The notes under the pieces are model-generated. The model had not been told where the DNA came from. It worked only from the letters and a program-made list of their open reading frames with translations, and ran no database searches. The position numbers and the translations under genes are program-made. From Catonia carolina (lineage: Eukaryota; Arthropoda; Insecta; Hemiptera; Achilidae), in NCBI GenBank assembly GCA_035578175.1, contig JAQMRL010000002.1, positions 138,684,171 through 138,748,170 of the forward strand: a stretch of DNA of 64,000 bases. The letters are read 5' to 3'. Every line of letters begins with the position of its first letter. The stretch's first letter is position 1. This document shows, one piece after another, positions 40,701 to 49,700 of this stretch.

Positions 40701-43700
40701 TTTCACCAATTGCGCGAATACTTAATCGACGGTCAGACCGAATCAAATTACCGACTTTTTCGACATTTTCATCCATTTTTGACGTTGAAGGGCGACCTGG
40801 CCACGAATCATCTTCAACGTCTTCTCTGCCATCTTTAAAATGCTTAAACCATTAAAAAATACGTATTCGCGATAAACAATCACTGCCATACACTTCTTTC
40901 ACTAAATTATAAGTTTCAGTAACAGTTTTTCCAAGTTTAAAGTGAAATTTCACAATAATTCGTTGCTCAACTATAACACTACAATTTTACCCGGCAAAAC
41001 AAAAAAAAAACAACAACGGTCTTATTTACAGAAACGAGACTAGCTACGTACTAAAGAGAACGGTTCACACTGAACAGCTGTTGATTAATGGCGGTTGATG
41101 CTGCGGATCATTGATCCGCAGCAGCGTCAGTCTCGTTATTTAATTTTTTTTTTTTTTTTTTTTTGGTTTAACGTCCGACTGTTAATTAACTTTACAGACG
41201 GTGAAGAATGAAATGATTTTTTGTAACGTATGAAAATATGCCGTGCCTGAATGGTATTCGAACCCAAGACCGCATGATGAGAGGCAAGCACGTTACAAAC
41301 TCTGTCAATGTTATTTAATAGCCACACCTCGTATATTGGAATGTTTGTAAATAGGTCTATGATCCAGAATTCAGGTTAAGAGGGCTAAGAAGCTTTATGA
41401 TGGTGACATCGTGTTTAGGAACACCTGGTCGCTCGGGGAACAATTTCACTGAGTGTGAATCTGAGTAGTAGTCTATGATTGGTTTTATGTTATTGTATTA
41501 AGTTTTAACAATATTACCTTACTTTAAGCAGTTATAACAGATAAATATCTAATTAATTATCTAATTAAAATATCTAATTAACTTATTACCAACATTAATA
41601 ATTGAAATACAAATTATAAGTTTTATTATAAATATTACTAGGTATGTTAATAAAATTTTTTATTTTTTAAATCGTGTTAGTGAAAATTAGTTAAATTTTA
41701 CAATTTCTTAGTTTCTTTATACATTTTCCGGAAGAAAGTTGAAAATTTAGTAGCAAGTAATTGAAAATGTAATCTTGTAGTCGTTCTATAATAAGCCGCG
41801 ACTGCCCTTCTGGTTCTTTCTGCCTGGATACAGGAGCATAATCATTTGCTTTAACTGCAGATTTATCGTACAAAATCATTTAAATCAGCAAGCTGCTCAA
41901 AAGAAGGTTGTAAGGTGTGCATTGAATCTTTCTTCAGTATAATTCTTGAAACGACCTGACTACTGTGTTTCTACCCAGTTACAAACCTAGTAAATCTTTC
42001 ATGTAGACAAGAAACAAATTCGGCCCAACAACTGTGCGTTAAGGTGCCCTCAGCCACACCAATCCAATGCCACTAAATACATTATTTATTATTATTATTA
42101 TATCACATCTGTTATAACTGCTTACAGTAAGGTAATATTGTTAAAACTTAATACAATAACATAAAACCAATCATAGACTACTACTCAGATTCACACTCAG
42201 TGAAATTGTTCCCCGAGCGACCAGGTGTTCCTAAACACGATGTCACAATCATAAAGCTTCTTAGCCCTCTTAACAAATAGCCTTCTAACAAATATTCTTC
42301 TAACAAATAGCCGAACAAGCAGGTTGCTTAATATTGCAGTATTACATACATTTATGTGTTTTCTTTTTGAAACGTGTAAACCCTATGTTATTAATATTAT
42401 ATTCATAATAACACAAATTTTACGTAAACACCCACGGAACTCGGCAGCTACATAATTCCGTGGTTTGAGAAAAGCCTTCAAGTAGCTACTGACGAAGGAA
42501 TTTAAGTCGAAGTGATAGACCGACGGTGGAATCGATTTTTTCGGAGTTCCTCTCGGAAATTGAGAAAATTAGCAGTCACTTTTCAAATCAGGGGCAGGTA
42601 ATGAATTTGAAAAATGAATAATGCTAAAGTGGACTTTGATAATGAGAAGGAAATGTGCAATAATATTGGCGAGTTAAATGGTCTCGTTACGAAAAAGTGA
42701 AAATAAAAATTATGACGTCTAAAAGAAATTAACAATAATTTAAGCAGTTTAAGCAGAGATTTAGACATTAAGAACACTGGTTAAGCATTCTTTTGCTGAG
42801 ATAGTGAAATTATCGGAAAAAGACATACAATCTGGGAAATCTCAAGGAATGCGGTACTGGTGAAATCCAAGATCGGACATGAAACTGAGGAAGAAAACAG
42901 CAAAATAATCTGGGATTTTTTGAAAAATATGGCAACAGGAAAAATTTGATATAATTATTTTTTTTATATAGCCCTGTGTCAGGTAAGAAAAGCTGTAAAT
43001 ATAAAGTGAGGGCATCCATTTAGTGTTAAATCCCTCAGTAAAGAAACTAGACTTATAGTAAAAATACTTTGAGACTGCAGTTGAGATGTAGCCAGTAACC
43101 GCGAAAGTCGGATGTGAAGGTGCGCCGCTTGGTCTTTATTACCACCAAACTTCAGCTGGTTGTCACTCTGTCACCCACGGACGGTGCGCTCGTAATATTC
43201 AAGTGTGGGAAAGTGGCATACGACACCCTCTTCGAAGGCAATGGTGCGATGAACTGGATCGCTGTTGGCCGACGGCTCGTCCAACATGGGGAGGGATTCG
43301 TCCTGGCGGCTGTTTGTTCAACGTGGCCGACTACACTGGTCTAAACTGGTACGTTACGAAGTTACGCCCCAGATCACAAAGGACGCATCTCAAAAAACGG
43401 GTGACACTGCTACCCTTCTAGGGAGAAGGGCGCAGCTGCTTGTGATGTACAAGTGTGGTAGATTGAGTTGCAGTGCCTCTTCGGGGGTACTGTAATGATC
43501 TCGCCGGTGACTCGTCCAACGTGGCTTTTGCCGACACTGATACTGAGGGGATTGGGACCCTGCGAATCACACTGCACCCGCTTGTTTGGTATAGACTCTC
43601 TGGGGTAGTTGTTTCCCAGATGCTCCCGTTGATCTTCTCTATTAATAAATCCTTTGTGGATTGCGTGGTGATTGATCTTTGAGGGGTTGGGTTCTGTGTG

Positions 43701-46700
43701 TGCATTGAACCGATCAATATTGCGCTCTTCAACTCCAACCAAGATCAACCGCCTGGATCAAAGCGAGAAAAAAGGAAGATGTTTTTGGACTTGACGGAGC
43801 AGCAAGCATCTCACAAGCATCTCACCTGCAGCTCTCACAGCAGCCGCCACCGCAGCAGGAGCAGCCACGTGCTGCCTTCATTACTCTCTTCCGAGACCAA
43901 CCCAACTGTCTTTCTTAGGACCAACTTACCGAGGTTTCAACCGACCCTTTTTAGGGCCATTAACAAACTCTGTCCACGCCGGCAGACACTCACAAAACGG
44001 CCTAAAAGATTGCATACTGAGCATATCATTACGAACTTCCCGGGGAAGAGATTGCTCTAGATCACTCAGTTTGCCTGGAGAAGGCGGAGGACTTTCCTCC
44101 TCGTTTTCTTCTTCTCCTTCTTGAACCGAAAATCTACATCGGTGAAAAAAAAGTCAAAGAGATTAACGATATATTGTTTAGCGCAGTAAGTGGTCAGTCT
44201 ACACAGAGAAATTTATAATAAAATTAGGAAAACCAATGGTCAGTGTACAACATAGAAAGGTGATCCACTCATAGAACCATTGTTCCCTTTACTCTATAAA
44301 GTATTTGCTTCCTGTCTGAATTGGTCATGTTATCAAGGTGGTCAACTTAATACGGGTATTACTGTACTACTGAATGTAATAAGAAATAAAAGTCCCTAAC
44401 TGACTCATGCAAATAGACAGTGACGGCTATTCAGATGAAGTAGGTAAAGAGCCTCTTCACCTATTTTCTGGATAGTACCTAGATTTACGAGGCGTATTTT
44501 TAAAGTAAGGGCCGTTTGAAAATAAAAAAAAATAAAAAGGAAATTTGCAAAAACTAATTTTATTTTCGGAATCTATATACTTTTATCTATTTTTCTATAT
44601 AATTTTCGGCGCAAGGTCAGGGCTATAGGGTGGGTGGTCCAAAACTTCCCAGCCAAAAGAGTCCAATGCAGCTCGGGTCTGAGTGGCAGTGTGAGGCCTT
44701 GCATTATCGTGCAGAAACAAAATTCCTTTTGTGAGCATGCCACGTCTCTTGTTTTGAATTGCTCTGCGCAGCTTCCTCAGGGTTTGGCAGTAGGCTTCTG
44801 CATTTATTGTCGTTCCTCGTTCCACAAAGTCGACCAGCAAAACACCATGCCTATCCCAAAACACGGACGCCATGATCTTGCGCTGTGACAAAGTCTGTTT
44901 GGCTTTGACCTTTACAGGAGAGTGCGTGTGTCTCCGTTCCATGCTTTGTTGTGGACCACCCACCCTACAGCCCTGACCTTGCGCCGAGCGACTTTCATCT
45001 CTTCCGTCATCTGAAACATCACTTGGGCGGCAGCCGTTATGACGATGACGACGAATTGAAAACGGCCGTGAATTTTTGGTTATCACAGCAGGCGGCAAGT
45101 TTTTATGAAGAAGGTTTCCAAAATTTAGTTGTGCGATATGATAAGTGTTTACAAAAACTTGGAAACTATGTAGAAAAATAGATAAAAGTATGTAGATTCC
45201 GAAAATAAAATTAGTTTTTGCAAATTTCCTTTTATTTTTTTTATTTTCAAACGGCCCTTACTTTAAAAATACGCCTCGTATTTCTCACAAAACACCTAAT
45301 TTTAATTATTTCTATTATAATAATTTTTTGTTTTGCGATAAATGAAGTGTCGATAATCAGAATCAGAATACTCTACCAGATAACGACAAAACTAATGTGG
45401 TTAAGAGAAATCAAGAAAAATAAGGAAGAATTAGGCATCACCTTCGAAGATCTAGAAAATAAAACTGATCAGCTGAAACTATTAAAAGATAAAAATATTA
45501 GATTCCAAGGAAAGGTACATAAAAGAGGAAGCAGGAAAGTGATCTTTTCGGAAGCAGAAACGCAAAGAAGATCTGGCAGATTGAAAAAATACTGGAGAAA
45601 AATCAAAGAAAAGAACCAGAAGAGAGTGCCCAAAAACTGACTCAAGTGATCCACTGCGGCTCAAAAAAATGAAGTGTCGTGTAAAAAGTGCATAAAGTTA
45701 CTGTATATTCTTTGAGCTCTTCGTAATGTTTTAAATAACTTTTTGTAATGGTCTGAATGTACCTAAAAGTTTCTCATGTTAAGAGTTAGACGGGTGGCCG
45801 CTCCTTTCTTCTAGCGCGAGCGGGTTGCCATGACGACGATGATTTCAGCGGCAAATCCCCATACCTAGCTTGCCCCACCTGACCTCCACTAGTGAAGAGA
45901 TTGACGCGGGTCGACCAGTCTCGTGCATCTGCATTTCTATGTGCGTGAACGTTCATTGATTTGTATTTTCGGTGTTGGCGCGGTGCGACAAGTGCAGTTA
46001 CTTTTACTTGTAAAGTTTCATTTTTAATGAAAACTTTTGTTCCACCGATATTTTATAAAACTTCCTTCAAAAAATCATTACTGTTGGTTTAGTCACAAAA
46101 TGAACTTTGTTTCAGACGAAGTGTAAGAGGGGAACAATCTACTGCGCATGCCCAGTTTCTCTATTACAATCCTAATAACATACTGACACTCGTAGTTCAT
46201 TGGAATACACAGTCCTTAATATACTACGCGACGAGTGATACAGGATTTATTGTTTTTATTTGGCTATTCCGTTTTTACGTTTTAGGCTAGGTACATTTAT
46301 ACAAATTAAAGTATTATTTTTAATTCGTTAAAACTCATTCAGTTTCTTTTCATTTTAATTCTTCACATTTTATTTATTATTCTGTAGTGTTGTTATAAAT
46401 TAGTTATCTATCCGTGTATTATAAGTTTATCATGTCGACCGTTCGAAAGCAGCGGAAAACAATTTGAAGTGCGGAACAGAATGTTATTTTAAATGTTATT
46501 AATGCGCAAAACGAGACTTTCTTTCTTTTCGCATATCCTTAAAACTCCAGAAAACCGATTATCAAGAAAAATTGTAGAAAAATTCATGTGTGCAAAAACA
46601 GAAGGAGCTACAATTTCTTGGCTTGAAGAAATCAAAAAAGACAGAACAGAATTAAATCTAACAATTGCTGATGTCAAAGATCGCTCACCGGTTTACAAAG

Positions 46701-49700
46701 AAACAATGACAAAAACAAAATTTTATCAGTGAGAACCTAAACGAAAAGAACAGGTTTGTTCAGACGAATTGAGAAAAGCAAGATCCGACAGAATGAAAAA
46801 GTATTGGCAAGAAAGAAATGAAAAGGAAATAAACTGCCGAAGAAAAAGAACTAATTAAAGAGACTAAAGTGATCCTTTGTGGTCATAAACAAAAAAGAAG
46901 AAGAAGAAGAAGAAGCAAAAAATAAACTATATATACTACACAGTTGCATGTTTTTAGAAATGTACGTACTACGCTAGCAGCAGCGCATTGCCCACACTGA
47001 GTCCCGAGTTCATCTCGTCATTACATATCAGTAGATATAACTTACTGTATATCACAGATAAAAATAAACTTGCGAAATATTACGAGGAAAAACCGGATCA
47101 GTTTTGTAACACTAATTTAATAAAACTACTAAACCCACATAATTAAACGTGGAAAATATCGTGAAAAGGAAAGAGGAAATTGTTGATGCGTATCGATCTC
47201 CGAACAGTATGTCCATCAGTTCGTTGGCTGGTTTTGATGTAATGACCCTGATGCAGACTACAACTGATGTGCTTTGGGTGAGAGATAATAATATCGACAT
47301 CAGTACCATACTACGAACGAAAGATTTGGCGGGTCGAGTTTTCGCTCATGTCTCCCTTCTACAACCTCCTATGTACTCAGACTCCCCTTACACTCTTTGT
47401 AGTTTTATAGGTACAGTGGTTTTACGTGTTAAATTAAATAAAAATAGTTTCAATACCCACTGTACTTTTTCATTTTCTTTATTATTTATTTTATTTATTT
47501 ACTGCAGTTAGATAATTTATTTTTATATTAAGGGGGGATGGTACCTTCAAATTGAAAAACTCTCTCCTTGTCTACAGTCAACTTTTGTTTGGTATACATT
47601 TTTAAGCCCAATTAAAGGAATTTTTTGGTAAATTACATTTCAATAAATTCACCCCCCACCCCAAGATATGAGCAAAGGGATGAAAAATCATGCTTTTACG
47701 GGGAAAAGAATTTCTTCATCCAGAATCACACTAGAACCTTTTTTCTTTTTTTAAATTAAAGGTAAAAATATGCTCTATTATCTGAAGCATTTATCTTTTT
47801 GAATAACCTAAGATTTCTATATTAGATTTTCTTTTAAATTTTATACGCAAAATTTATTAGTTTTTGTATTGTTTGAACTGAAATATAAAATTTTGTAAAA
47901 GTCATCACAAACTATCCTTTGCTACAGATAATAGAGAAATGAATTCTGAACAAATCCAAAAAAAAATTATGATTCTAGCTTTTATAGAAACTGAGAAAAA
48001 CTTTTCCTAGTGTTTTAAAAACCACAAAAAATCAAATTTACGGAAACGGAAGAAATAAATGTGGTTTTGTATGTTCTACTTACAATTGTCTTCATTTTTA
48101 AAATTCTCCAGCTCCATAGGTTAAACCTTCCTTTTCTTTATTCACCTGTTCTTTTCTGATGTTCTGCAACCTCAGTTTTCTTCTGATGCACTGGTATCTT
48201 GCCGAATGAGCAGCAACTATCCGCTTCTTCCTTCGAGCATCTCTACGATGTGCTAAGACTCTACTCTTGATACCTGGTGAAATGCTGGCAGTATTCATTC
48301 TTGTAAGCAAGGAAAAGTTTCCAAAATTAAATTCACTGATGGCATCAGAAACTGCTGTTTCAATAATATTTTTGGAAACACTCCTTGTTTTCTCGCATTT
48401 GCGCCATATAAAACTATGCAGGCTTTCATTTATATTTTGATTTTGCCCCTTTAGGCATCGTTTTAACAGCGTTTCATCAGTCAGTCTGGCATAAATTGGT
48501 GCAATATTTTTCAGAACAAGTAAATTTATACGCGTTTTTATATGATCAGAATGTTTACCTGGCTTTTCCTGATTCGCTATTGCTCTATTGAAAAAACACC
48601 AACTGTCGACCCCTGTAGGACATTTATTATGCATTGGTTCCTTGTCAGTCGATGAATAATGACGAAGAGTGGCTATAATGGAAGATTTCATGGAATGAAC
48701 ATCTTTATTTCTATTTTGAAGAATTGCATTTTGATACCGTTTTGTTAGTTTATTGATAGTGCTATTCGTCAAAGTACCTTCCCCTTTACCCCCTAGTGTT
48801 ATTCCTTGTGAACTCCGATCCTTTACTAATTTTCTCAGCGCTGTTCCTAATCTCTTAGATACATGATTCACACATTCTTCTTTTATCAACTCAACATCAT
48901 TGCCATAAATGTTTGCTTGCTTTAGAGTAGCAAACACAGCGGAGTCACCGTCACCAACTAGTGTTGTGTACCGAAAGTTGTGTTTCACTGACTTTTTCCA
49001 TAATAATAATGCTGCAGCAGTTTACATTGCTGGAGAAGAACCATAATGGTTTTGACTGCAGTCTGAATTATGACCTTCCTTCCAGAAATGGTATTCTGCA
49101 CTGTCTTCTCCTAACTGTTTCTTAGTTGCATTACAGTCTCTGCAAAATTTTGATAATACAGTGTAATCTATTACAAAGCCTGTGTTTAATTCAATTACAC
49201 TCCCTATACCATAGTTCGAGGTATGGCCTCTTTTATGCCATGATCCATCGAAAGAAACAGCTAGGCTAACACACTTTCATCAGTTGCTGATGGGTCCATC
49301 TCTTTAAAGTAACGTGCTCGCCTCTCATCATGCGGTCCTGGGTTCGAATCCCACTCAGGCACGGCATATTTTCATACGTTACAAAAAATCATTTCATCCC
49401 TCACCGTCTGCATTAGCAGTAACTGCAGAACAGTCGGACGTTAAACCAAACAAAAAAAAAAAAAAAAATCTTTAAAGTAATCTCTGACACGCTGACGAGC
49501 TTTAGCGAGAAATTCAGCGCCGTTTGCTGTAGAAATTTTATTCAGCTCATCAGCGTGACTTTGAAATGACTTATCACTAAGCGTTTTCATATTTAAAATT
49601 AAACTTACTTGTTCTAGGGCAGACCAGCCCTTGCTTATATCTATAAATGATTGTGTTACTCTCCTATTTACGTCATACACACGAGAACCAGGTATTTTTT

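Larger units (their letters stand above)
39855..41331 (-). mobile_element. mariner element, copy 1 (CGAGGTGTG ends), SINE in one end
   Basis: Ends CGAGGTGTG-CTATT-AATAA are inverted at both sides with TA at 39,853-39,854 and 41,332-41,333. A second copy of the same family lies at 59,855-60,791. The right terminus is split by a SINE (41,145-41,309). At 41,100-41,122 there is a perfect 11-bp-arm palindrome (GCTGCGGATCA-T-TGATCCGCAGC). Confidence 0.9.
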
